64,000 nucleotides of DNA. Origin: Mycobacterium noviomagense. Lineage in GTDB: Bacteria; Actinomycetota; Actinomycetes; Mycobacteriales; Mycobacteriaceae. The first letter of the stretch is position 1. Each line of letters starts with the position of its first letter. Position numbers and translations under genes: made by a program. Shown piece after piece: positions 45,932-55,712 of the stretch. A model generated the notes under the pieces. It saw only the letters and a program-made list of their open reading frames with translations. It ran no database searches and had not been told where the DNA came from. The stretch is from positions 930,001 to 994,000 of the forward strand of contig NZ_AP022583.1 in the NCBI RefSeq assembly GCF_010731635.1. The letters are read 5' to 3'.

Positions 45932-48067
45932 CTAAGAGGTCAGCGAGTCCGGCGGCAGGAACCGGTCACCGTACTTGGCGGCCAACTCGCGGGCCCGGGC
46001 GACGAAGCCCGCCTTGCCCCCGGGGTAGCCGACGACGAACTGCGCGGTGCCCCCGGTCCACGGCGGGAAACCGATCCCCATGATCGATCCGATGTTGGCG
46101 TCCGCTGTGGAAGTCAGCACGCCCTCGTCAAGACACTTCTGGGTTTCCAGCGCCTCGACGAACAGCATTCGGTCGATCATGTCCTGTAACGGAGGCTGCG
46201 ACGAGCCGGAGTTGAACGCCTCCCGCAGTCCCGGCCACAGGCCGGCCCGCTTGCCTTCGACGTACTCGTAAAACCCGGCACCCTTGAGCTTCCCGGGCCG
46301 GCCCAGCTCGAGCATCTTGTTGACGACGGCCTCGGCCGGGTGCGGCGTGTAGGTCTGCCCCGCACTTTCCACGCCTTCGCGAGTGGCCTTGGCGATCTTG
46401 GCCATCAGCTCCATGTTGAGCTCGTCGGACAGCTGCAGCGGCGGCGCGGGATAGCCGGCCTGGTTGCCGGCGTGTTCGATGCTGGCCGGCTCGACACCCT
46501 CGCCGAGCATGGCGATCGCCTCGTTGATGAACGTGCCGATCACACGCGACGTGTAGAAGCCGCGGCTGTCGTTGACCACGATCGGCGTCTTGCCGATCTG
46601 CATCGCCAGATCCACAGCCTTCGCCAGGGTGGCGTCAGACGTCTTCTCGCCCTTGATGATTTCCAGCAGCGGCATCTTGTCGACCGGCGAGAAGAAGTGC
46701 AGGCCGATGAAGTCCTCGGCCCGCTTGACTCCGGTGGCCAGCTCCGTAATAGGCAAGGTGGAGGTGTTGGAGCCCAGCACCGCGTCGGGCGCCACCACCG
46801 GCTCGATCTCACCGAACACCTTGTGCTTCAACTCAACCGACTCGAACACCGCCTCGATCACCAGATCGGCGCCGGCGGCATCGTTCGGGTCAGCGGTCGG
46901 ATGGATGCGGCCCAGCAGGGCGTCGGAGCGCTCCTGGGTGGTCCTGCCCCGCTGCAACGCCTTGGCTTCCAGCTTTTCGGAGTATTCCTTGCCCCTCTGC
47001 GCAGCTTCCAAGGTCACGTCTTTGAGGATCACCTCGATGCCGGCCTTGGCGCACACGTAGGCGATGGCCGCGCCCATCATCCCGGCACCGAGCACCGCAA
47101 CTTTTTTGAACGTGGTCTTCTCGTAGCCATCGGGCCGCGAGCCACCGGAGTTGATGTGCTGTAGGTCGAAGAAGAACGCCTGGATCATGTTCTTGGCTAC
47201 CTGCGACGTGACCAGCGACGTGAAATACCGGCTTTCGATGCGGCTTGCGGTGTCGAAGTCGACCTGCGCGCCCTCGACCGCGGCGGCCAGGATCGCGCGC
47301 GGCGCCGGCATCGGCGCACCCTTGAGCTGCTTGCGCAGGTTTGACGGGAACGACGGCAGGATCGCCGCCAGTGAAGGCGACGCCGGGGTGCCGCCAGGCA
47401 TCTTGTAACCCTGCTTGTCCCACGGCTGCACATGCGCGTCCGGGTTGGCTTTGATCCAGGCCTTGGCCGCAGGCACCAGCTCCTCGACGCTCGGCAGCAC
47501 CTCGTCGACCAGACCGATCTCCTTGGCCTTGGCCGGCTTGAACCGGGTGCCCTGCGCCAGGATCTCCACGAACGCCTTCTGGATGCCGAACATCCGCACG
47601 GTGCGCGTCACGCCGCCACCACCGGGAAGCAAGCCGAGCGTCACCTCAGGCACACCGATCTGGCTACCCGGGACGTCGGCGGCGATCCGGTGGTGACACG
47701 CCAGCGCGATCTCCAGGCCACCGCCGAGTGCGGCCCCGTTGATGGCCGCGACGACGGGCTTGCCGAACGTCTCCAGCGTGCGCAGCTGCTTCTTGACCCG
47801 CTCCACGGTGTCGAAGAACTGCCCGGCGTCCTCCGGCTTCGCCTGAACCATCGCGGTCAGGTCCCCGCCGGCGAAGAAGGTCTTCTTCGCGCTGGTGATC
47901 ACCACACCGGTGATTGAATCCTTCTCGGCGACGAGGCGATCCACCGCCTTGCCCATCGACTCGATGTAGGCCTCGTTCATCACGTTGGCCGACCCGGACG
48001 GGTCGTCCATGGTCAACGTGACGATGCCGTCGGCGTCCTTGTCCCACTGAATCGTGTTGTCTGCCAT
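45932..48067 (-). CDS. fadB: Fatty-acid beta-oxidation multifunctional protein FadB
   Basis: 711 residues. The N-terminal enoyl-CoA hydratase domain (1-190) has the oxyanion blocks FFAGGDLTAMV and NGAALGGGLEIALACHHRI with Glu in PEVTLGLLPGGGG. The 3-hydroxyacyl-CoA dehydrogenase part starts VAVLGAGMMGAAIAYVCAKA (about 330) and has GLHFFSPVDKMPLLEIIKG with the catalytic His. The C-terminal domain closes with AEAVVNKMLELGRPGKLKGA. ATG 48067 follows the fadA stop by 4 bases. Together with FadA it makes the trifunctional enzyme for chain shortening. Confidence 0.96.
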   Translation of the reverse strand: MADNTIQWDKDADGIVTLTMDDPSGSANVMNEAYIESMGKAVDRLVAEKDSITGVVITSAKKTFFAGGDLTAMVQAKPEDAGQFFDTVERVKKQLRTLETFGKPVVAAINGAALGGGLEIALACHHRIAADVPGSQIGVPEVTLGLLPGGGGVTRTVRMFGIQKAFVEILAQGTRFKPAKAKEIGLVDEVLPSVEELVPAAKAWIKANPDAHVQPWDKQGYKMPGGTPASPSLAAILPSFPSNLRKQLKGAPMPAPRAILAAAVEGAQVDFDTASRIESRYFTSLVTSQVAKNMIQAFFFDLQHINSGGSRPDGYEKTTFKKVAVLGAGMMGAAIAYVCAKAGIEVILKDVTLEAAQRGKEYSEKLEAKALQRGRTTQERSDALLGRIHPTADPNDAAGADLVIEAVFESVELKHKVFGEIEPVVAPDAVLGSNTSTLPITELATGVKRAEDFIGLHFFSPVDKMPLLEIIKGEKTSDATLAKAVDLAMQIGKTPIVVNDSRGFYTSRVIGTFINEAIAMLGEGVEPASIEHAGNQAGYPAPPLQLSDELNMELMAKIAKATREGVESAGQTYTPHPAEAVVNKMLELGRPGKLKGAGFYEYVEGKRAGLWPGLREAFNSGSSQPPLQDMIDRMLFVEALETQKCLDEGVLTSTADANIGSIMGIGFPPWTGGTAQFVVGYPGGKAGFVARARELAAKYGDRFLPPDSLTS

Positions 48068-48071
48068 GCCG

Positions 48072-49283
<1,212 letters not shown>

Positions 49284-49342
49284 GGCTGATCCCCTTGGTT
49301 TCGGATAGTCCTGTGTCCGCCACCCTAACAGCAGCCCCGATC

Positions 49343-49354
49343 AACCTGTTGGTT
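49343..49354. promoter_or_regulatory. Inverted repeat between fadA and dapC
   Basis: AACC-TGTT-GGTT (49343-49354) is perfect, and the overlapping CAACCTGTTG is a second near-palindromic reading. It is 59 bases upstream of the fadA start. It resembles TetR-type half sites (AACNNGTT), but the flanking bases do not fit the KstR consensus. A role in fadAB control is a guess. Confidence 0.3.
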
Positions 49355-49394
49355 GGTACAGCGGCGACCGGCAAGCGCCCTAGGCTCAACACCC

Positions 49395-50594
49395 ATGACA
49401 GTGTCGCGACTGCAGCCGTACGCGACCACGGTGTTCGCCGAGATGTCGGCGCTGGCCGCGCGCGTCGGCGCGGTCAACCTCGGTCAGGGCTTTCCCGACG
49501 AGGACGGCCCACCCGGGATGCTGAAAGCCGCGCAGGACGCGATCGCCCACGGCGTCAACCAGTACCCGCCTGGCATTGGCATATCGGAGCTGCGGCAGGC
49601 CATCGCCGCGCAGCGCAGACGGCACTTCGGCATCGATTACGACCCAGACACCGAGGTGCTGGTGACGGTCGGCGCGACCGAGGCAATCGCTGGGGCGGTG
49701 CTCGGACTGGTTGAGCCCGGCGACGAGGTGATCCTGCTGCAGCCGTTCTATGACTCGTACTCGCCGGTGGTGGCGATGGCCGGCGCGCCGCGGGTGATTG
49801 TGCCGCTGGTGCCCGATGGCCGCGGCTTCGCGCTCGACGCCGACGCGCTCCGGCGCGCAGTGACGCCGCGCACCAAAGCGTTGATCGTCAACTCGCCGCA
49901 CAACCCGACCGGCATGGTGTTCTCCGAAAACGAGGTAGCCGCCATCGCGGAGATCGCCAACAACGCGGACCTCTTGGTCGTCTCCGACGAGGTCTACGAG
50001 CACCTGGTGTATGACGGGCGCCGTCATCTGCCACCGGCCACCTACCCAGGCATGGCCGAGCGCACGATCACTATCTCCAGCGCTGCCAAGATGTTCAACT
50101 GCACCGGCTGGAAGATCGGATGGGCCTGCGGCCCAGCAAAACTCGTCGCCGGAGTGCGGGCGGCCAAGCAATACCTGAGCTACGTCGGCGGCGCTCCGTT
50201 CCAGCCGGCGGTTGCCCATGCGCTCAACAGCGAAGAGGCCTGGGTGGCCCGCCTGCGCACCTCCCTACAGCAACGGCGTGACCGGCTGGCGAACGCACTG
50301 GCCGAGATCGGCTTCGAGGTCCACGACAGCTCGGGCACCTACTTTCTGTGCGCCGACCCCCGCCCGCTGGGCTACGACGACAGCTCCGCATTCTGCGCGG
50401 CACTACCGGTGAAGCTCGGCGTGGCCGCGATCCCGATGTCGGCGTTCTGCGACCCCGCCGCCGAACACGCGCGGCTCTGGAATCACTTGGTGCGGTTCAC
50501 TTTCGCCAAACACGACGACACGCTCGACGAGGCGATCCGGCGGCTGACTGCGCTGCGCGACGGTCCGGCTATTGTCGCTGACGTGCGTCCTTAG
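49395..50594 (+). CDS. dapC: N-succinyldiaminopimelate aminotransferase DapC
   Basis: 399-residue class I PLP aminotransferase. The PLP lysine is K232 in TISSAAKMFNCTGWKIGW, the same residue as in the M. tuberculosis crystal structure as I recall. NSPHNPTGMVFSENEV and VVSDEVYEHLVYDG are cofactor-site blocks. It acts in lysine and diaminopimelate synthesis. ATG 49395 gives MTVSRLQPYATTVFAEMSAL, the known N-terminus. Its 3' end overlaps the convergent SRPBCC gene by 26 bases. Confidence 0.94.
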   Translation: MTVSRLQPYATTVFAEMSALAARVGAVNLGQGFPDEDGPPGMLKAAQDAIAHGVNQYPPGIGISELRQAIAAQRRRHFGIDYDPDTEVLVTVGATEAIAGAVLGLVEPGDEVILLQPFYDSYSPVVAMAGAPRVIVPLVPDGRGFALDADALRRAVTPRTKALIVNSPHNPTGMVFSENEVAAIAEIANNADLLVVSDEVYEHLVYDGRRHLPPATYPGMAERTITISSAAKMFNCTGWKIGWACGPAKLVAGVRAAKQYLSYVGGAPFQPAVAHALNSEEAWVARLRTSLQQRRDRLANALAEIGFEVHDSSGTYFLCADPRPLGYDDSSAFCAALPVKLGVAAIPMSAFCDPAAEHARLWNHLVRFTFAKHDDTLDEAIRRLTALRDGPAIVADVRP

Positions 50595-51027
50595 TCTTAC
50601 CCATGACCCGCTCGCGCAGGCCCTCGGTCGCCGTGCCCAAGACGATGTTGCTGGCCCGCTTGACCACGAACTCGGGAATCGGCCCCGACGGTTCGACGGT
50701 GATGTCGAAGCGCACCCGCGTCTTGTCGATGCCCTCCCGCTTGAGGGTGTACTCGACATGCTGGCCATGCTGCTGGAATGTCGATTCGGCATCCCACACC
50801 ACCCAATCGGGACCCCAGTGGTATTCCAGGATTTCGTTGTCGACCATCCCAAAAATCTTGACGGTGGCCTTGACATGGTGGGGACGACCGTCGTCGTAGC
50901 GATCCAGTACTTCAACCTGTTTGTGCACCGCTGACCACGACGTCAACGTGCTGACATCGGCGAGCGCCTCCATGATCACATCCGGCGGCGCGTCAATAAC
51001 GATTTCCCGCGATGCTTGTACTGCCAC
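50569..51027 (-). CDS. SRPBCC protein (Rv0857-like)
   Basis: 152-residue START-like fold. ASREIVIDAPPDVIMEALAD opens, LTSWSAVHKQVEVLDRYDDG follows, and FDITVEPSGPIPEFVVKRA leads into the C-terminal helix ATEGLRERVMG. GTG 51027 is used; it is 8 bases after the neighbouring paralogue's stop. About two thirds of positions look shared with the next protein (50569-51027 versus 51036-51497), so the pair arose by duplication. A hydrophobic ligand is likely; none is known. Confidence 0.87.
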   Translation of the reverse strand: MAVQASREIVIDAPPDVIMEALADVSTLTSWSAVHKQVEVLDRYDDGRPHHVKATVKIFGMVDNEILEYHWGPDWVVWDAESTFQQHGQHVEYTLKREGIDKTRVRFDITVEPSGPIPEFVVKRASNIVLGTATEGLRERVMGKTKDARQRQ

Positions 51028-51035
51028 CTCGCCAC

Positions 51036-51497
51036 CTACTTCGACCGCTCGGCGCCGAGACCACCCATGACGCGGCTGCGCAGTCCCTCTGTCGCGACAT
51101 GCAGCACGGCCTTTCGGGCTCGTTTGATCAGGAACTCGGGTATCGGCGCTGAGGGTTCGAGCGTGATGTCGAAGCGCACACGGGTCTTTTGGTCGCCTTC
51201 GCGGTGCAGCGTGTACTCGACATGCTGACCGTGCTGGTGAACGGTCTTCTCGGCATCCCACACCAGCCAGTCTGGGCCCCAGTTGTATTCGAGGAGTTCT
51301 TGGTCCACGATGCCGATCACCTTGACGGTGACCTCGACGTGGTGCGGCCGGCCGTCGGGATAGGTGTCGATGACTTCGGCTCGTTTGTGCACTGAGGACC
51401 ACGACGGCACCGCGTCGACGTCGGCGAGCGCCTCCATGATCGCTTCCGGCGGCGCGTCGATGACAATTTCTCGGGATGCGCGTACGGCCACTACCAT
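51036..51497 (-). CDS. SRPBCC protein (Rv0856-like)
   Basis: 153 residues, paralogue of its downstream neighbour: ASREIVIDAPPEAIMEALAD, VPSWSSVHKRAEVIDTYPDG, HVEYTLHREGDQKTRVRFDI and a basic C-terminus IKRARKAVLHVATEGLRSRV. ATG 51497 is used. It begins 41 bases after the far stop, so all four minus-strand genes from the Rv0854-like gene onward could be one transcript. Confidence 0.87.
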   Translation of the reverse strand: MVVAVRASREIVIDAPPEAIMEALADVDAVPSWSSVHKRAEVIDTYPDGRPHHVEVTVKVIGIVDQELLEYNWGPDWLVWDAEKTVHQHGQHVEYTLHREGDQKTRVRFDITLEPSAPIPEFLIKRARKAVLHVATEGLRSRVMGGLGAERSK

Positions 51498-51538
51498 CAA
51501 GCTAGCAACGCGTTCGCCCTTCGACGGCGAATCTGCGC

Positions 51539-52612
51539 TTACCAACCGATTTCGTCCAGCGCCGTAATGGCCGCGGGAGGTGGCCCAACCGGCTCGGCCG
51601 GCGTGCGGGAGAACCGCGGCGCAGGCGCCGCCTGTTCGACGCCGTTGACGTTGATCACCGTCTCGCGTGCGGTCATATGCGGGTGGGCGGCGGCTTCGCT
51701 CCACGTCAACACCGGCGTCACACAGGCATCTGTGCCGGCGAAAATCTCCGTCCACTCGTCGCGCGTCTTGCGGGCGAAGCGTTCGGTGAAGACCTCGCGC
51801 ATTCGTCCGTACCCGCCGATGTCCAACTGGCCCGGCACCTCGTCGGCGCTAAGCCCCAGACCACTCAGCAGCTCGGCGAAGAACTGCGGCTCGATAGCGC
51901 CGACGGCCATGTACTTGCCGTCGGCGGTCTCGTAGCAGCGGTAGAACGGGGCGCCGCCGTCGAGCAGGAACGATTCGCGTTCGTCGCGCAGTGCGCCGGT
52001 CGTCTTCATCGTCCACATCATCTGCGCGAGCATGCTGACGCCGTCGACCATCGCGGCGTCGATGACCTGACCCTTGCCCGAACGCTCCCGTTCATACAGT
52101 GCAGCGACGATGCCCAACAGCACCAGCATCGAACCGCCGCCGAAGTCGGCGACCAGGTTCAGCGGCGGCAGCGGCGGCCGGTCGCGATACCCCAGCGCGG
52201 ACAGCACCCCGGTGACCGACAAGTAGTTGATGTCGTGGCCCGCAGTCGCCGCCAGTGGACCGTCCTGTCCCCAACCTGTGATGCGGGCGAAGACCAGCCG
52301 GGGATTGACCGACGCGCAGTCGTCGGGGCCGATTCCGAGTCGCTCGCAGGTGCCCGGCCGAAAGCAGTCCAGCAGCACGTCGGCCTTGGCGGCCAACCGC
52401 AGCAGCGCCTGCGGCTGCTCCTTAACGTCCAGGTCGACGATGCGTTTACCGCGATGCAGCAAGTCGCGGTCCTCGGGCGGCATGGTGAGCCCGCCAGGTC
52501 GGCGCACCCGCACGACATCGGCGCCCAGGTCGGCGAGCACCATTCCGGTATGCGGTCCGGGCCCGATGCCGCCGAGTTCGATGACCTTCACTCCCGCCAA
52601 AGGTCCGGTCAC
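51539..52612 (-). CDS. far: CaiB/BaiF-family acyl-CoA racemase or CoA-transferase Far
   Basis: 357-residue family III CoA-transferase fold, near the 359 of the orthologue. LAGVKVIELGGIGPGPHTGM starts the family; DLGADVVRVRRPGG and LLDCFRPGTCERLGIGPDDC follow, with the racemase-type Asp region DAAMVDGVSMLAQMMW. It probably racemises 2-methylacyl-CoA or moves CoA between acids. GTG 52612 shares a base with the Rv0854-like stop (TAGTG), so translation is coupled. It is surrounded by three SRPBCC genes. Confidence 0.92.
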   Translation of the reverse strand: MTGPLAGVKVIELGGIGPGPHTGMVLADLGADVVRVRRPGGLTMPPEDRDLLHRGKRIVDLDVKEQPQALLRLAAKADVLLDCFRPGTCERLGIGPDDCASVNPRLVFARITGWGQDGPLAATAGHDINYLSVTGVLSALGYRDRPPLPPLNLVADFGGGSMLVLLGIVAALYERERSGKGQVIDAAMVDGVSMLAQMMWTMKTTGALRDERESFLLDGGAPFYRCYETADGKYMAVGAIEPQFFAELLSGLGLSADEVPGQLDIGGYGRMREVFTERFARKTRDEWTEIFAGTDACVTPVLTWSEAAAHPHMTARETVINVNGVEQAAPAPRFSRTPAEPVGPPPAAITALDEIGW

Positions 52613-53055
52613 TAACGACCCTTCTTCACGCTCAGCACCCGCTTGCGCAATCCCTCGGTCGAGGTGTCCATCACCCCTTTGATGGTCCGTTTGAGCAGGA
52701 ACCCGGGCAGCGGCACCATCGGGTCGATGGTGATGTCGAACTTCACCCGGGTCTTGTCGCCCTCCGGTGTCAGGGTGTAGACGGCGTCCTGCGCGCGCTG
52801 TTGATTGGCGCTCACCAGCGTCCAGCTCACCGTGTTGTCGCCCCAGGTGTAGGCCACCACTTGCTCGTCGGTGATGCCGGCGGCCTTCACTTTCATCCGC
52901 GCGACCTTGGGCCGGCCGTCGTCCCCCCTTTCGACCACTTCGGCGCTCTGATGCGCCGACGACCACTCGGTCAGGGACTCCAGGTCGGCGATCACGTCGA
53001 GGATCTCCTCGGGGCTTGCTTCGATGACGACTTCGCGAGTTTCCTTGATTGGCAT
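52612..53055 (-). CDS. SRPBCC protein (Rv0854-like)
   Basis: 147 residues, equal to Rv0854 as I recall. MPIKETREVVIEASPEEILD, LESLTEWSSAHQSAEVVERG, VAYTWGDNTVSWTLVSANQQ and FDITIDPMVPLPGFLLKRTI are the same segments seen in the other two SRPBCC proteins, but more diverged. ATG 53055 is preferred to the start three codons upstream. It heads the operon with far and is divergent from kdc across 65 bases. Confidence 0.88.
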   Translation of the reverse strand: MPIKETREVVIEASPEEILDVIADLESLTEWSSAHQSAEVVERGDDGRPKVARMKVKAAGITDEQVVAYTWGDNTVSWTLVSANQQRAQDAVYTLTPEGDKTRVKFDITIDPMVPLPGFLLKRTIKGVMDTSTEGLRKRVLSVKKGR

Positions 53056-53120
53056 GGCCCGCACGATAGCCAGCCGCGGCAGTCCCGGGGGTGTTTTCGG
53101 CCGAGGGTAGCGTCGTAGTC

Positions 53121-54800
53121 GTGACTGGTGCCGAAGTTTCCTACACCGTCGGTGACTATCTGCTCGATCGGCTCGCCGAACTCGGTATCTCGGAAATCTT
53201 CGGTGTACCCGGCGACTACAACCTGGAATTCCTCGACCACATCGTCGCCCATCCCGATGTTCGCTGGGTGGGCAACGCCAACGAGCTGAACGCCGGCTAT
53301 GCCGCCGACGGTTACGGGCGGCTGCGCGGAATGTCTGCTGTGGTCACCACATTCGGAGTTGGTGAGCTCTCGGCAGCCAACGCGATCGCCGGTAGCTACG
53401 CCGAGCACGTACCCGTGGTGCACATCGTCGGCGGTCCTTCCAAAGACGCTCAGGGCACGCGTCGGGCGCTGCACCATTCGCTCGGCGACGGCGACTTCGA
53501 GCACTTCCTGCGGATCAGTCGCGAAATCACCTGCGCCCAAACAGCACTCATGCCGGCGACAGCGACCAGAGAGATCGACCGGGTGCTGTCGGAAGTGCGG
53601 GAACAAAAGCAGCCGGGATATATCTTGATGGCTACTGATGTGGCGCGCTTTCCGGCCGAACCGCCTGCGGCGCCTTTGCCTCGCTATACCGGCGGCACCA
53701 GCCCGCGGGCGCTATCGCTCTTCATCGAGGCCGCGACCAAACTGATCGCCGATCACCAAGTCACCGTGCTGGCGGACTACCTCGTCCATCGCCTGGATGC
53801 AATACCCCAACTCGAGGCGTTGCTGGCGGCCGACGTGGTGCCGCACGCCACCTTGATGTGGGGCAAAAGCCTGGTCGACGAGAGCGCACCCAACTTCCTC
53901 GGCATCTACGTGGGCGCAGCCAGCGCCGGGCCGGTGCGCCGCGCGATCGAGGAAGCGCCGGTGCTGGTGACGGTCGGTGTGGTGTTCACCGACATGGTCA
54001 GCAGCTTCTTCAGCCAGCGCATCAACCCGGCCCGGACCATCGACGTCGGCGTGGACCAGAGCACCGTGGCGGGCCAGGTGTTCGCGCCGCTGGAAATGTC
54101 GGCCGCACTGGAAGCGCTGGCCGCGATTGTCGCCCAGCGCGGAATCACGTCTGCGCCGGTCGCTCGGGCATCGGACGACGGCCCTGTGGAGGTTCCGTCG
54201 CGAGAGCAACCGCTGACTCAGAAAACCTTGTGGGACAGGCTTTCCGCCGCGTTGACCCCAGGAAACGTGGTGCTCGCCGATCAGGGCACATCGTTTTACG
54301 GGATGGCATGCCACCGGCTTCCTCACGGTGTCACGTTCATCGGCCAACCACTGTGGGGATCGATCGGCTACACGCTGCCGGCGGCACTCGGGGCCGGCCT
54401 GGCCCATCGGGATCGCCGCACAGTGCTGCTGATCGGTGATGGCGCCGCCCAGTTGACCGTCCAGGAGCTGGGCGTCTTCTCCCGTGAAGGTCTCACTCCT
54501 GTCATCGTGGTGGTCAACAACGACGGCTACACAGTCGAACGGGCGATACACGGAAAAACCGCCTGCTACAACGACATTGTCAGCTGGAAGTGGGCCGACG
54601 TGCCACGAGCGCTCGGGGTGATGAACCATCTCGTGTTTCGGGCGCAGACCTACGGCGAGCTCGACGACGCCTTCACCGCCGCTGCCGAGCATCAGGACCG
54701 GATGGTGTTCGTCGAAGTCGTCGTCCCCCGCTTCGACATCCCTGACCTACTCGCTGAACTCGCCCGGCCCACCTCTCCGGACGGCAGTGCCCGCCGATAA
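53121..54800 (+). CDS. kdc: Branched-chain/aromatic alpha-keto-acid decarboxylase
   Basis: 559-residue thiamine-diphosphate enzyme (orthologue about 560). [20 protein letters not shown] starts the PYR domain; the cofactor-activating Glu is in [19 protein letters not shown]. The PP domain holds [20 protein letters not shown] and [20 protein letters not shown], the GDG...NN metal/ThDP motif. It decarboxylates Ehrlich-pathway keto acids to aldehydes. GTG 53121 gives the recognised N-terminus. A family hairpin terminator follows 15 bases after the stop. Confidence 0.94.
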   Translation: MTGAEVSYTVGDYLLDRLAELGISEIFGVPGDYNLEFLDHIVAHPDVRWVGNANELNAGYAADGYGRLRGMSAVVTTFGVGELSAANAIAGSYAEHVPVVHIVGGPSKDAQGTRRALHHSLGDGDFEHFLRISREITCAQTALMPATATREIDRVLSEVREQKQPGYILMATDVARFPAEPPAAPLPRYTGGTSPRALSLFIEAATKLIADHQVTVLADYLVHRLDAIPQLEALLAADVVPHATLMWGKSLVDESAPNFLGIYVGAASAGPVRRAIEEAPVLVTVGVVFTDMVSSFFSQRINPARTIDVGVDQSTVAGQVFAPLEMSAALEALAAIVAQRGITSAPVARASDDGPVEVPSREQPLTQKTLWDRLSAALTPGNVVLADQGTSFYGMACHRLPHGVTFIGQPLWGSIGYTLPAALGAGLAHRDRRTVLLIGDGAAQLTVQELGVFSREGLTPVIVVVNNDGYTVERAIHGKTACYNDIVSWKWADVPRALGVMNHLVFRAQTYGELDDAFTAAAEHQDRMVFVEVVVPRFDIPDLLAELARPTSPDGSARR

Positions 54801-54815
54801 CGCCCGGTTGCTCTG

Positions 54816-54876
54816 GCGAGCAGACGCAAAAGCCCCCTTTTCGAGGCCGAATCCGGGGATTTTGCGTCTGCTCGCC
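54816..54876. terminator. Bidirectional hairpin terminator, family copy 3
   Basis: Left arm 54816-54836 (GCGAGCAGACGCAAAAG then CCCC) and right arm 54855-54875 pair over 21 bases with one mismatch and an 18-base loop region. It separates the convergent kdc and ferredoxin genes. The outer 17 bases are identical to copy 1 at 40335, which makes these one repeat family rather than chance terminators. Confidence 0.8.
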
Positions 54877-54884
54877 CTGAGAAA

Positions 54885-55070
54885 TTAGCGTTGGCGCACT
54901 TCGCGTTCGGTGCGCGAGGACGTGATGATCGCGCGCACGGTACGTCGACACCGGCCACACTCCGCGCCCGCGCCACATGCCTCGGCGACTTTCTTGGTGC
55001 TCGACGCGCCGTTCGCGACCGCATCGGCCACCGTATGGCTGGTGACACCGTTGCACAGGCACACATACAT
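54885..55070 (-). CDS. bfd: Small [2Fe-2S] bacterioferritin-associated-ferredoxin-like protein
   Basis: 61 residues with the BFD pattern: Cys4 and Cys6 (CLC), then Cys38 and Cys41 (CGRC), plus Cys32. MYVCLCNGVTSHTVADAV is the standard Bfd opening. Bfd reduces bacterioferritin to release iron, but no bfr gene is adjacent here. It is last in a five-gene catabolic operon, 12 bases after the duplicated-domain protein, so it may instead be an electron carrier for a step in that pathway. Assignment to the fold is good; the role is inference. Confidence 0.85.
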   Translation of the reverse strand: MYVCLCNGVTSHTVADAVANGASSTKKVAEACGAGAECGRCRRTVRAIITSSRTEREVRQR

Positions 55071-55082
55071 CGGTTGACCCGA

Positions 55083-55712
55083 TCAGTGCGTGTCATCGAT
55101 GCGCATCATGTGAAGAAACCGGCCGATGAAGATCGGCGGATAGGCTCCCCTGCCCACACCGTCCATCCACTCCGCTGCCGCATCCGGATGGTCGATCCAG
55201 CGTCGCGCATTGGTATCGTTGTCGATCTGCTGGAGGATCATCACCTCACGCGGATCATCGAAAGCCCGGTAGATCCAGGTCTTTTCGACACCGGCGGCCT
55301 TGAACCTGTCGAGTGCGGCATGGACTTGCTCAACCAAGGTCGAGACATCTGCCACCGACGTCATCGCGGCAAGAATGACGCTCGGAGGCTCAGCCGGCGA
55401 CGACTGGATCAATTCGATTCGTTCGACCGTCTCACCCGCGAACACTGCTGGAATGTCTGTGACGCCGACAGCGTCGAACCAGTCGAAGAACACCCGCGAG
55501 CGCAGCAGGTCGACGATCGGCTCGCGATTGCGAACGCCGATAGTCACCAAGACACGGCCGTATTCAACGGTCGACGCGTACACCACCACGTGGCGGGCGC
55601 CGATTTCGGTCAGCGCCGACTTGCGGCGCTGAAGCAGAGGCCACACCCGCGTTGGATCGGGGACGCGGTAGTCCGAGGCGATCACCATGGACTGCAGGTC
55701 GACGGAGTTCAC
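55083..55712 (-). CDS. Unrecognised protein with two similar alpha/beta halves
   Basis: 209 residues, family not recognised. Two halves of about 90 residues look alike. Half 1 has KSALTEIGARHVVVYA, VFFDWFDAVG and DIPAVFAGETVERIEL; half 2 has AALDRFKAAGVEKTWIY, AAEWMDGVG and AYPPIFIGRFLHMMRI. The spacing of strands and helices suggests two ferredoxin-like (dimeric alpha-beta-barrel) modules, as in ABM or EthD proteins. GTG 55712 overlaps the stop of the upstream acyl-CoA synthetase (GTGA), so its translation is coupled to that enzyme; ATG 55688 is an alternative start. No membrane segment or signal is visible. Confidence 0.75.
   Translation of the reverse strand: MNSVDLQSMVIASDYRVPDPTRVWPLLQRRKSALTEIGARHVVVYASTVEYGRVLVTIGVRNREPIVDLLRSRVFFDWFDAVGVTDIPAVFAGETVERIELIQSSPAEPPSVILAAMTSVADVSTLVEQVHAALDRFKAAGVEKTWIYRAFDDPREVMILQQIDNDTNARRWIDHPDAAAEWMDGVGRGAYPPIFIGRFLHMMRIDDTH

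Noticed and set aside
49339..49356. KstR binding site before fadA
   Set aside because: The AACCTGTT core fits, but the outer T and A of the TNNAACNNGTTNNA consensus are reversed.
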